Positions 42,271 to 49,721 of a DNA stretch of 49,777 nucleotides are shown piece after piece. The stretch comes from Streptomyces sp. SBT349 (GTDB lineage: Bacteria > Actinomycetota > Actinomycetes > Streptomycetales > Streptomycetaceae): the NCBI RefSeq assembly GCF_001083795.1, contig NZ_LAVK01000011.1, positions 1 to 49,777 on the forward strand. The letters run 5' to 3'. Every line of letters begins with the position of its first letter. The stretch's first letter is position 1. Made by a program: the position numbers and the translations under genes. The notes below the pieces were generated by a model, which was given only the letters and a program-made list of their open reading frames with translations, was not told where the DNA came from and made no database searches.

Positions 42271-43383
42271 GTGATCCAGCACCGGGCCTCACAGGGCCTT
42301 GGCAGCGCTGTACCGGTCCGCGTTTCGGTGGACCGGACCTTACGTGTCAAGGTCATCGATGCCTGCGGCATGACCTGCACGTTCTGCCACAACGAGGGAA
42401 CACCGGTCAGTGCGGACAACCCCGCCCCAGCCGCGGGGAGTGCCCCCTTCGGGGGAGCCTTCAACCCCGCCGGCCCGTCCGGGCGGGTGTCCATCTACCT
42501 GGCCCGGAACGGGGCCCGCTTCGCCGCGGCGCCCATGCACCCCGACGAGGGGTTCCGCGCCGCTCTCGAACAGCTACAGGAGGCGCTCGGCTTCACCGAG
42601 GTTCACCTCACGGGTGGAGAGCCCACCCTGCACCCGAAGCTGGCGCAGCTCGTCGCGCTGGCAGGCAACAGCGGCTACCGGGTCAGCGTCACCTCCAACG
42701 GAGAGAACGGCGCCAGGATCTTGCCAGGCTGCGTGCGCGCCGGGCTCCAGCGCGTCAACTTCTCGATCTTCGGCACCGACTCCGGGGAACTGGCCGAGGT
42801 ACAGAACGAGAAGTTCCGCAGAGCCTCGCTGGCCGTCGCCAAGATCGAGGCACTGGACGAATCGATCCGTGTGGCACTGGACTTGGGCTTGAGCACGAGG
42901 GCGAACGTCGTCCTTCCCGACGGTTCCCACGTCAGGCGCGTTCACCGGCTTCTGGAGCGGTATTCCCCGTGCCTGTCGGTTCGTGTCCTGTCGTCACTGT
43001 CGGACGGGGAGGAGTCGCTCGACGCCATCGACACGCTGCTGGCCGAACTCGGCGCGACGCCGCACGAGGTGCATCTGATCGCGGGCACGTCCGGCTTTCG
43101 CATCTCCTACCGACTGCCGAACGGCGGCGTGCTCGTGGTCAAGCACATCCGCCCGCTGCGGCTGCCCGAGACCTGTGCCGGGTGCCGGTTCAACAACGAG
43201 ACCGACTGCCATGAGGGATACTACGGGGTGCGGCTCTACCGCGACCGCGCGGGCACCTTCCATGTCGGCGTGTGCATTCAGCGCATGGATCTGTGTCTGC
43301 CCATGGAAGAATTCGTCCGCAGCGGGCTGTGCGAGGGAATCAGGGCATTGCGTGATCAGGAATTCCACGACCTGCGCGCGTAA
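42271..43383 (+). CDS. Radical SAM enzyme with a Cys-rich C-terminal cluster region
   Basis: A 370-residue radical SAM protein from a GTG at 42271, after GAAGGAG; in-frame TTG 42244 and GTG 42259 are alternatives. The cluster motif CGMTCTFC (C32, C36, C39) is in the classic CxxxCxxC form, followed by HNEG. The SAM-binding GGE motif is LTGGEPTLHP. The C-terminus has CAGC (C302, C305), C313, then HEGYYGVRLYRDRAG and C335 and C342. It could host an auxiliary Fe-S cluster, as in MoaA-like enzymes. Third positions are visibly less GC-biased than in neighbours, as in the next gene. The reaction is unknown. The CYTH gene follows by 24 bp. Confidence 0.88.
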   Translation: MIQHRASQGLGSAVPVRVSVDRTLRVKVIDACGMTCTFCHNEGTPVSADNPAPAAGSAPFGGAFNPAGPSGRVSIYLARNGARFAAAPMHPDEGFRAALEQLQEALGFTEVHLTGGEPTLHPKLAQLVALAGNSGYRVSVTSNGENGARILPGCVRAGLQRVNFSIFGTDSGELAEVQNEKFRRASLAVAKIEALDESIRVALDLGLSTRANVVLPDGSHVRRVHRLLERYSPCLSVRVLSSLSDGEESLDAIDTLLAELGATPHEVHLIAGTSGFRISYRLPNGGVLVVKHIRPLRLPETCAGCRFNNETDCHEGYYGVRLYRDRAGTFHVGVCIQRMDLCLPMEEFVRSGLCEGIRALRDQEFHDLRA

Positions 43384-43407
43384 TACCGGACGTGCCGGAG
43401 GAGACCA

Positions 43408-43959
43408 ATGGCGGAACACGAGTACGAGGCCAAGTTCTTGGCGATCGACGTGGAGAGGGTACAGGGCGGCATTCGTGATGCCGGCGCGCGACAGGTCTTC
43501 CCCAAGACCATGTTCACGCGCCTGATCTTCGAGAATGACGCAGTCCAGGGCGAACAGTGGCTGCGGCTGCGAGACGAGGGCGGGAGGACCACGCTCACCC
43601 TGAAGCAGGTCAGCGACGCCACCCACATCGGTGGCACCACGGAAATCGAAGTCGAGGTCGGTGATCTGGAGAAGACGGCCGAACTCTTGAAAGCGATCGG
43701 CCTGCGACAGGTGCGCTTCCAGCAGAACTACCGCGAGGAATGGCAGCTCGACGGCATCACCTACGACTTCGACACGTGGCCCGACCTGCCCACGTTCCTC
43801 GAAATCGAAGGGCCATCCGAAGAAGCCGTCCGAAAAGCCGTCGCTGGGCTCGGTCTCGACTATGACGACGCGCGCTTCGGCAGCATCGACCTGATCTACA
43901 GGAGCGAGGCGAACCGCGACATCCTCGCCGAACCGACGCTGCTCTTCCCCCGGAGATGA
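43408..43959 (+). CDS. CYTH-domain protein (class IV adenylate cyclase/triphosphatase-like)
   Basis: A 183-residue CYTH triphosphate-tunnel protein. The signature ExExK is EYEAK (residues 5-9), and further charged strands line the tunnel: WLRLRDEGGRTTLTLKQ, GTTEIEVEVGDLEKT and TWPDLPTFLEIEGPSEE. The family cleaves triphosphates (thiamine triphosphate, RNA ends, polyphosphate) or makes cAMP, as CyaB does. GGAGGAGACC precedes the ATG. It closes the ABC/radical SAM/CYTH operon. Its substrate may be linked to the radical SAM product, but that is inference. Confidence 0.9.
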   Translation: MAEHEYEAKFLAIDVERVQGGIRDAGARQVFPKTMFTRLIFENDAVQGEQWLRLRDEGGRTTLTLKQVSDATHIGGTTEIEVEVGDLEKTAELLKAIGLRQVRFQQNYREEWQLDGITYDFDTWPDLPTFLEIEGPSEEAVRKAVAGLGLDYDDARFGSIDLIYRSEANRDILAEPTLLFPRR

Positions 43960-44257
43960 GGGCGGCGCGCAGACGTCCGGGACGGTCGACGTCCCGTTCG
44001 GCGGACCGGCCCACCCCAGCGCGGCACCACTCGGCGCGTCGGTCGCGGACACCATCACCGTCCGCCCGTCGCCCAGCACCTCGACCCCGGGCAGCGCCCA
44101 CTTCTCACCGGCCCCGGGCGCCGGGCTGTCGGGGTGGGTGGGGCGGTCGCATAATCTTGCTCGAACAGGCGTCTCAGCGACCGGAGTTGATCTAGCCCGT
44201 TCGTCTGTGCCGATGTGCTGAGAGTCTGTTCACCCAGCCTGAAAGGGGTCAGCGCGG
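43960..44257. other. 298-bp gap with a possible leftward gene remnant
   Basis: Read leftward, about 44150-43960 gives a protein-like stretch (EKWALPGVEVLGDGRTVMV, SATDAPSGAALGWAGPP) with no credible start, ending against the CYTH gene. It may be a fragment of a lost gene. The right part must hold the promoter of the methyltransferase gene. Confidence 0.35.
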
Positions 44258-45073
44258 ATGCGCGATGACAGCAGCCCGGACCAGTCAGGTCCTCGCATCA
44301 ACACCTCGGTCCACCACTCCGCACGGGTATGGAACTACCTCCTCGGCGGCAAGGACAACTACGAGGTCGACCGGGTGGCCGGCGACCGGCTGGCCGCGGC
44401 CTTTCCCGGCATGGTCGCCCTCACCCGCAACTCGCGGGCGTTCATCGGGCGCGTCGTCCGCCACCTCACCGAGGAAGAGGGCATACGCCAGTTCCTCGAC
44501 ATAGGCACCGGGCTTCCCACCGTCGACAACACCCACGAGGTGGCGCAGGGCATCGCTCCCGAGAGCCGCGTCGTCTACGTCGACAACGACCCCCTGGTGC
44601 TCGTCCACGCGACCGCCCTGCTCACCAGCACCCCCCAGGGCGCGTGCGACTACGTCCACGCCGACGCGCGCGATCCCGAGCGCATCCTCCAGGAGGCCGC
44701 CCGCACGCTGGACTTCTCCCGCCCCGTCGGACTCATGCTCATGGGCATCCTCGGCCTCGTCGAGGACGACGACGAGGCCCGGTCCATCGTCGCCCGGCTG
44801 ACGGACGCGCTCGCGCCTGGCAGCTTCCTCGGCCTCAACGACGGCACCACGACCGACCCCGCCTATGTGAGCGCCCTCAGCACCTACAACAAGCGCCCCG
44901 GCGCCATCCCCTACACCCCCCGTGACCCCGAGCAGATCGCCCGCTACTTCGACGGCCTCGACCTCCTCGAACCGGGCGTGGTCACGGTCTCGCAATGGCG
45001 CCTGGGCGCCCTCCCCTTCGGCCTGCCCGATGAAGTCGCCTGCTATGGCGGGCTCGCACGGAAGACCGGGTGA
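44258..45073 (+). CDS. SAM-dependent methyltransferase, DUF574/Methyltransf_19 family
   Basis: A 271-residue protein of the large Streptomyces DUF574 family, which has a class I methyltransferase fold. Family blocks are SARVWNYLLGGKDNYEVDR near residue 22, FLDIGTGLPTVDNTHEVAQ near 80 (SAM site), VVYVDNDPLVLVHA near 108 and GLNDGTTTDPAYVSALSTYN near 195. Targets are unknown for nearly all members. GAAAGGGG precedes the ATG by about 11 bp. It is 298 bp past the CYTH gene, so membership in that operon is doubtful. Confidence 0.93.
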   Translation: MRDDSSPDQSGPRINTSVHHSARVWNYLLGGKDNYEVDRVAGDRLAAAFPGMVALTRNSRAFIGRVVRHLTEEEGIRQFLDIGTGLPTVDNTHEVAQGIAPESRVVYVDNDPLVLVHATALLTSTPQGACDYVHADARDPERILQEAARTLDFSRPVGLMLMGILGLVEDDDEARSIVARLTDALAPGSFLGLNDGTTTDPAYVSALSTYNKRPGAIPYTPRDPEQIARYFDGLDLLEPGVVTVSQWRLGALPFGLPDEVACYGGLARKTG

Positions 45074-45094
45074 GGTAGGGGGCGGCCGACTCCC

Positions 45095-45124
45095 CGCGCC
45101 ACGCGTGCCCGCGCCACGCGTGCC
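45095..45124. repeat. 15-bp tandem duplication CGCGCCACGCGTGCC
   Basis: Two exact copies (45095-45109, 45110-45124) lie between the convergent methyltransferase and nucleotidyltransferase genes. Each copy can fold on CACGCGTG, so the pair may help terminate transcription. Confidence 0.8.
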
Positions 45125-45182
45125 CGTCCGCGTCCAGGCGTGGCGTTCCGGTCTCCGGGGATGCGGCGGTCTCGCCGCCGGC

Positions 45183-45953
45183 TCAGCCCAGGCGGGCCGT
45201 CAGGACCAGGTCGTTCAGCGCCGCCGACGCGTCGGCGGGGTCGGCCGGGAGCGTGGTGCGTTCCTCGGCCGTGTCCAGGGTGGCGTGCAGGGTCCCCAGG
45301 TCCGCGAGGATGCGGGAGACCGGTGGCGTGTCCTCGACCTCGGACAGCAGGCCGTGCTCGGCCGCCGCCTTGGCGGCGACCAGCCGCGGCACATACGTCG
45401 GAGCCCCGCCCGCCGCCAGCAGCGAGGGCAGGTCGGCCTGGAGCTCACGCTCCCGCATCAGGTGGACGCCGGTCATCAGCACCCGGAACGCGTAGAGCAG
45501 CGGCTTGAGTTCGCCGGTCTTCTCGAAGAGACCGGTCTGTGTCCTCGCGAAGCCGCGGTAGTGGCGGGCGTGGTGCCGGGCCAGCAGCCGTGGTGCCAGG
45601 GCAACGAGCCCCGCGTGCACGGGAGTCGAGTGCGCGATCAGCGGTGAGAGCAGCTGTTCCAGCACGTAGCCGTTGGGGCGCAGCAGCATGCGGGCGAACT
45701 TGGTCAGGTCATGGGTCACCAGGTCCATCTCCACGCCCTCCCTGACCCAGGAGCGCGCCACCGTCTCGGGCCCCGGCGTCAGACCGACCACCTCCCGCAG
45801 CGGCAGCAGATGGACCCCGCGCAGATCCACGTCCGAGTCGCGGGACGGGAAGCCGTACAGGTGTGCCCCGGACACCGTGGCGAACAGCAGGGGGTACGGC
45901 TGCTCGCGCACCACGGGCCCCAGGTCGGGCAGCTCCGGAACGCCGCGGATCAC
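45183..45953 (-). CDS. Nucleotidyltransferase of the COG3541 (YcgL-like) type, second of a pair
   Basis: A 256-residue predicted nucleotidyltransferase of the DNA polymerase beta superfamily. The active-site motif is SGAHLYGFPSRDSDVDLRGV, with the G-S/A-x-G helix turn and paired Asp for metal binding. A helical C-terminus follows (HYRGFARTQTGLFEKTGELK, AFRVLMTGVHLMRERELQAD). It starts from a GTG that overlaps the stop of the first gene (GTGA). COG3541 proteins occur near RNA-repair and tRNA-related genes in other bacteria; the substrate is unproven. Confidence 0.85.
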   Translation of the reverse strand: MIRGVPELPDLGPVVREQPYPLLFATVSGAHLYGFPSRDSDVDLRGVHLLPLREVVGLTPGPETVARSWVREGVEMDLVTHDLTKFARMLLRPNGYVLEQLLSPLIAHSTPVHAGLVALAPRLLARHHARHYRGFARTQTGLFEKTGELKPLLYAFRVLMTGVHLMRERELQADLPSLLAAGGAPTYVPRLVAAKAAAEHGLLSEVEDTPPVSRILADLGTLHATLDTAEERTTLPADPADASAALNDLVLTARLG

Positions 45954-46684
45954 GGTCGGCCTCCCGCGAAGGACAGACGGCGTTCGCGCACCGAGACCAG
46001 CCAGTCGTCCACCCGGTCCGCCCCCGGTTCCTCGGGCAGCGGGCTCGCCGCCCGCGCGGCGTCGAGGCGGGCGGCCAACTCCTCGCGCCACGCGCACACC
46101 TCCGCCCAGGACAGCGCGCCGCCGCGCACGGCGAGCAGGCGCTCGCGGTGCTCGCCCACGTCGAGGCGGAGGATGCCGGTCTCCAGCAGGTCGGCCCCGG
46201 CGATCATCAGCCGGAGCAGGTGGACGACATGCTTCCAGCGCGGCGCGCCCTCCCGTTGCCTGCGCGCCTCGGCCTTGGCGAACTGGGCCCGTGCGTAACG
46301 GGCGTAGGTGCGGTGGACGTGGAGCGAGAGGAACGCCGGTGCCAGCGCCCGCAGTTCCTCGCCGAGCGGCGTCGTGCGTTCCACCAGCGGGCTGTGCAGG
46401 ACCTCCAGCACATTCGGGTTGGCGGTCAGGGCCAGCTCGCAGAACCGCTCGACCTCCCAGCTGAACTGCTCGGGCAGCGGCCCGTCCAGGTGTGCCGGTG
46501 GCTTGGCCATGCGCCAGAAGTCCGCCGTGGGCGCCGCGTACACGCCGCGCCGGTCGGTGTCGGACTCGGCGCTGGCCAGGCCGAAGGCGCGCGAGCCCAC
46601 GACCACCGACAGGATCGTGTGCCGCGCCCCGTAGTGCTCCGCGCACCACTCCTCGTGCTCCATGGCGCCCATCCTGTCGGGCAT
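45950..46684 (-). CDS. Nucleotidyltransferase of the COG3541 (YcgL-like) type, first of a pair
   Basis: A 244-residue protein from ATG 46684 (MPDRMGAMEHEEWCAEHYG); ATG 46663 is an alternative. The nucleotidyltransferase motif VVVGSRAFGLASAESDTDRR has the expected GS loop and Asp pair. Helices such as HRTYARYARAQFAKAEARRQ and HVVHLLRLMIAGADLLETGI match the second protein in position. The two are diverged paralogues, translationally coupled, and could form a heterodimer. The cysteine leader peptide and ssu genes are divergent from it. Confidence 0.85.
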   Translation of the reverse strand: MPDRMGAMEHEEWCAEHYGARHTILSVVVGSRAFGLASAESDTDRRGVYAAPTADFWRMAKPPAHLDGPLPEQFSWEVERFCELALTANPNVLEVLHSPLVERTTPLGEELRALAPAFLSLHVHRTYARYARAQFAKAEARRQREGAPRWKHVVHLLRLMIAGADLLETGILRLDVGEHRERLLAVRGGALSWAEVCAWREELAARLDAARAASPLPEEPGADRVDDWLVSVRERRLSFAGGRP

Positions 46685-46777
46685 CCGTGCGGCGCCGCCA
46701 CGGCTTTGCCGCCGCGGAACCGCGCTCCTCCGCCGGGGGATCGCCGGGCGCGGTGCCGTCTCGCATGTCGGGTGGCC

Positions 46778-46808
46778 CGTTGACGGGTCCCTGCCGCCGT
46801 GCTTGCAT
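46778..46808 (+). promoter_or_regulatory. Putative promoter of the ssu leader
   Basis: TTGACG and, 17 bp on, TTGCAT resemble -35 and -10 boxes. They lie just before the leader-peptide ATG at 46815, so the transcript would be nearly leaderless ahead of the peptide. Confidence 0.4.
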
Positions 46809-46814
46809 CGACGC

Positions 46815-46892
46815 ATGCCCGGTGCACGGAATCTGACCCGCCGCCGCTGCGTGGACCTCCTCCGCGTCGCCGCCGCGATCTGTTGCGCCTGA
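46815..46892 (+). CDS. Cysteine-rich leader peptide of the ssu genes
   Basis: A 25-residue ORF starting MPGARNLTRRRCVDLLR and ending AAAICCA. It matches the short leader peptides found upstream of actinobacterial sulfur genes, with their RR-x-VDL-x-R motif and a cysteine near the end. Three Cys (positions 12, 23, 24), two adjacent, make its translation sensitive to charged tRNA-Cys. Stalling at the CysCys codons under sulfur starvation would favour expression of ssuD downstream. Confidence 0.8.
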   Translation: MPGARNLTRRRCVDLLRVAAAICCA

Positions 46893-47118
46893 AGCCCGTA
46901 CCCGCCCCCGCTCCCTGACGGGGCCGACGGCTGCCCGCTTTCCCGCGCCCGCTTCTCCGCGCCCCGTTCCTCCCGCGCCCCGTTGTCCCGCGCCCTTCCG
47001 GTGCCCTCTCCCTGTTCCCGTTGTCACGGCGCGTCCCCTGCCCTCCCCGTAGCCCGCCACCAGGCACGATTCCGCGCGCCCCCCGCCGTGCGCGCGACGC
47101 TCCCGAACGGAGAGTTCC
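46893..47118 (+). promoter_or_regulatory. C-rich leader between the Cys peptide and ssuD (candidate attenuator)
   Basis: A 226-bp untranslated stretch, strongly rich in C and T and poor in G on the transcribed strand (repeats of CCCGCGCCCC and TTCCTCCC at 46940-47010). That bias suits Rho loading when the leader peptide is fully translated and released. No long GC hairpin with a T-tract is seen. The ssuD ribosome site (ACGGAGAG) is at the end. Confidence 0.5.
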
Positions 47119-48282
47119 ATGTCCCTGACGTTCCACTGGTTCCTGCCCACCAACGGCGACAGCCGCCACGTCGTCGGCGGCGGTCACGGCGCCGCGGTCA
47201 CCGCCGCGGGCGGCTACCGCCCGCCGACGGTCGCCTACCTCGGCCAGATCGCCCGCGCCGCCGAGCAGGTGGGGTTCACCGGCGTGCTGACCCCCACCGG
47301 GGCCTGGTGCGAGGACGCCTGGCTGACCACCGCGATGATCAGCCAGCACACCGAACGGCTGAAGTTCCTCGTGGCGTTCCGCCCGGGCTTCCTCTCTCCC
47401 ACCTTCGCCGCGCAGATGGCCTCCACCTATCAGCGGCAGAGCGGCGGGCGGCTGCTGCTCAACGTCGTGACCGGCGGCGAGTCCGGCGAGCAGCGCGCCT
47501 ACGGCGACTTCCTCGACAAGGACGCCCGCTACGCCCGCACCGGCGAGTTCCTGCACGTCGTGCGCGAGCTGTGGCAGGGCAACACGGTCGACCTCGACGG
47601 CGAGCACCTGCGCGTCGAGCGGGCCGCCCTGGTCCGGCTGCCGGAGCCGGTGCCCGAGGTGTACTTCGGCGGCTCCTCGCCCGCCGCCATCGGCGTCGCC
47701 GCCCGGTACGCCGACGTCTATCTGACCTGGGGCGAGCCGCCCGCGCAGGTCGCCGAGAAGATCTCCAGGGTCCGCGCCCTGGCCGAGGCGGCGGGCCGCA
47801 CCGTGCGGTTCGGCATCCGGCTGCACGTGATCAACCGCGACACCGGCGCGGAGGCGTGGGCGGAGGCCGACCGGCTGCTCTCGGGCCTTGACCCCGACAC
47901 CGTGCGGGCCGCGCAGGAGCGGCTGGCGCACAGCGAGTCCGAGGGCCAGCGGCGGATGCTGGCGCTGCACGGCGGCAGCAGGGACGCGCTGGAGATCCAC
48001 CCCGGGCTGTGGGCCGGGATCGGCCTGGTGCGGGGCGGCGCGGGCACCGCGCTGGTCGGCAGCCACGCCGAGGTGGCCGACCTGATCGGCGAGTACCAGG
48101 CGCTGGGGATCGAGGAGTTCGTGCTCTCCGGCTACCCGCACCTGGAGGCGGCGTACTGGTTCGGCGAGGGCGTCCTCCCGCTGCTGGCCGAGCGCGGCCA
48201 GTGGATCCCACCCGTCCAGCCCGCCGAACGGTCCGCCCCCGTCCGCCCCGAACCGCTGGTCGCCGGCGCCGGCCGGCCGTGA
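47119..48282 (+). CDS. ssuD: FMNH2-dependent alkanesulfonate monooxygenase SsuD
   Basis: A 387-residue luciferase-family enzyme that releases sulfite and an aldehyde from alkanesulfonates using FMNH2 and O2. SsuD blocks are LTFHWFLPTNGDSRHVVGGG at the start, GFTGVLTPTGAWCEDAWLTT with the conserved Cys near residue 68, and FRPGFLSPTFAAQMASTYQR. Later blocks are GGRLLLNVVTGGESGEQ and GYPHLEAAYWFGEGVLPLL. GGAGAG lies 6 bp before the ATG. The reductase SsuE gene follows. It is expected to be expressed under sulfur limitation through the cysteine leader peptide. No sulfonate ABC transporter is adjacent. Confidence 0.96.
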   Translation: MSLTFHWFLPTNGDSRHVVGGGHGAAVTAAGGYRPPTVAYLGQIARAAEQVGFTGVLTPTGAWCEDAWLTTAMISQHTERLKFLVAFRPGFLSPTFAAQMASTYQRQSGGRLLLNVVTGGESGEQRAYGDFLDKDARYARTGEFLHVVRELWQGNTVDLDGEHLRVERAALVRLPEPVPEVYFGGSSPAAIGVAARYADVYLTWGEPPAQVAEKISRVRALAEAAGRTVRFGIRLHVINRDTGAEAWAEADRLLSGLDPDTVRAAQERLAHSESEGQRRMLALHGGSRDALEIHPGLWAGIGLVRGGAGTALVGSHAEVADLIGEYQALGIEEFVLSGYPHLEAAYWFGEGVLPLLAERGQWIPPVQPAERSAPVRPEPLVAGAGRP

Positions 48283-48333
48283 ACCGCCCTCGCAAGCCGA
48301 AACGTTCATCCCGCCGAGCCCCCGAGGTGTCCC

Positions 48334-48900
48334 ATGGCTCTCGTCCTGTCCGTCTCCGGAAGTCCGTCACCCACCTCCCGCACCGCCCGCCTGCTGCGGC
48401 ACTTGGACGCCAGGCTCACCGCGCACGGGCATGAGGTCGCGCCGCTCGACGTGCGGAACCTTCCCCCTCAGGCGCTCACCGGCGCCGACGTCGACCACCC
48501 CGCCATCCTGGAGGTCGCCCAGCAGTTCCTGCGCGCCGACGGCATCGTCATCGGCACGCCCGTCTACAAGGCGGCCTACTCGGGGCTGCTGAAGTCCCTG
48601 CTCGACCTGCTCCCGCAGTTCGCGCTCGCGGGCAAGACGGTGCTGCCGCTGGCGACGGGCGGCACCACCGCCCATGTGCTGGCCATCGACTACGCGCTGC
48701 GGCCCGTGCTGTCCTCGATGGGCGCCGGGCACGTCACGCAGGGCTGGTTCGTGCTCGACCGCCACATCACGGTGGAGCAGGACGGCGCGGTGACCGTGGA
48801 CCCGGCCGCGGCCGGTCCGCTGGACCAGGTCCTCGACCAGTTCTCGGCCGCCCTGAACCGCGCCGCGGTGCTCGCTCCCGCGGGCGCGTCCGCGGGCTAG
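48334..48900 (+). CDS. ssuE: NADPH-dependent FMN reductase SsuE
   Basis: A 188-residue flavodoxin-fold reductase that supplies FMNH2 to SsuD. It begins MALVLSVSGSPSPTSRTARL with the FMN-phosphate loop. ADGIVIGTPVYKAAYSGLLK and LPLATGGTTAHVLAIDYALR are diagnostic of SsuE. It starts 51 bp after ssuD, so the two are in one operon. The last 30 residues are Ala-rich. Confidence 0.94.
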   Translation: MALVLSVSGSPSPTSRTARLLRHLDARLTAHGHEVAPLDVRNLPPQALTGADVDHPAILEVAQQFLRADGIVIGTPVYKAAYSGLLKSLLDLLPQFALAGKTVLPLATGGTTAHVLAIDYALRPVLSSMGAGHVTQGWFVLDRHITVEQDGAVTVDPAAAGPLDQVLDQFSAALNRAAVLAPAGASAG

Positions 48901-49246
48901 TGCCGTGGCCGGACAGGTGCGCCGGGTCGGTGGTCGTGGCGGTCGGATGTGCGGTGACGTCCGACCCGACCGCCGGGGGGCGTGGTGGCCGAGCCTGTCC
49001 GCGTGCGCGGGCCGACCGACCGGAAAGGACAGAGGCGACGCGACAGATCGTGCGCCGGGGCGGCGCGAGTTCGGTGCGCCACCGGCGCGCGATGACGCTG
49101 CCGGCCCCGGCCGGCGGCGCCCCTCGTTCAGACTTCACGCTTGTAGTGAGCCGAAGCTCCACACCGAGCGCGACCGGGCCGAACTCGTCATCGGCTGAGG
49201 CGCGAGACGCCCGCCGCCTGAAAAGGGCATCCGCTGGGGCGCGGCG
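48901..49246. other. 346-bp gap after ssuE
   Basis: No gene I can support. At about 48938-48975 a nested inverted repeat (GCGGTCGGA with TCCGAC and CGACCGC) could terminate the ssu operon. Open frames on both strands are composition artefacts with no recognisable motif. Confidence 0.5.
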
Positions 49247-49618
49247 CTAGCCGCCGGAGCCCAGGGCGGAGGCGATGATATTCCGCCACAGCCGGTCGCT
49301 TTCGGTGATCCGGGGCGTCTCGTCTTCGCTGGGCACCTGCTTGGCCTGCCGGGGCGCGTCGGGGAGATCCCCGCGCAGGTACTGCTCCAGGTGGTCTGTG
49401 CCGTTCTCCCATCCGACGCCCACCTGTGTCAGGCTTTCGGCCAGCGCCGCGGGCTCATCGACCGTGGTGTGCTCCACTTCGAGCGTCGTGCCGCCGCCGT
49501 CGGCAGGGCTGAGCCGCAGTTCCAGCTCATCGGCCGGGTAGTCGACGCACCGGGGGTGCAGGCAGGCCGGGCCGATCCCGTTGGGCCGGTGGATCACCTC
49601 CCGGAGGGTGTCCTCGCG
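49247..49618 (-). pseudogene. SRPBCC/AHSA1-domain protein, N-terminus missing
   Basis: The frame encodes the C-terminal part of an AHSA1-type lipid-binding-fold protein: DELELRLSPADGGGTTLEVE, then TQVGVGWENGTDHLEQYLRG, a classic C-terminal helix. The N-terminal half is absent: upstream of REDTLREV an in-frame TGA occurs (49619-49621) and the sequence no longer resembles the family. The likely cause is the mobile element starting just to the right. A short ORF from a GTG at 49597 remains open but would not fold as the whole domain. Confidence 0.65.
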
Positions 49619-49721
49619 TCAGCGGCCTAGGCGGCTTCTACGCCTGGCTTAGTACTGCAACCGCAGCTGGCGTGACGGATGGCGTTGGGTCTCGTTGGTG
49701 TGACTGTGTGCTGATGGACTG

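Noticed and set aside
39808..42282. An 824-codon minus-strand open frame opposite the ABC exporter
   Set aside because: It is Gly/Asp/Val-rich with no membrane or domain pattern, whereas the plus strand has clear ABC motifs.
45183..47153. Treating the 656-codon minus-strand frame as one long gene
   Set aside because: Only its last 256 codons are family-like. The upstream part is antisense to ssuD and out of frame with the first nucleotidyltransferase.
48900..49250. Open frames on both strands after ssuE
   Set aside because: No recognisable motifs or ribosome sites. Overlapping frames on both strands are typical of GC-rich non-coding DNA.
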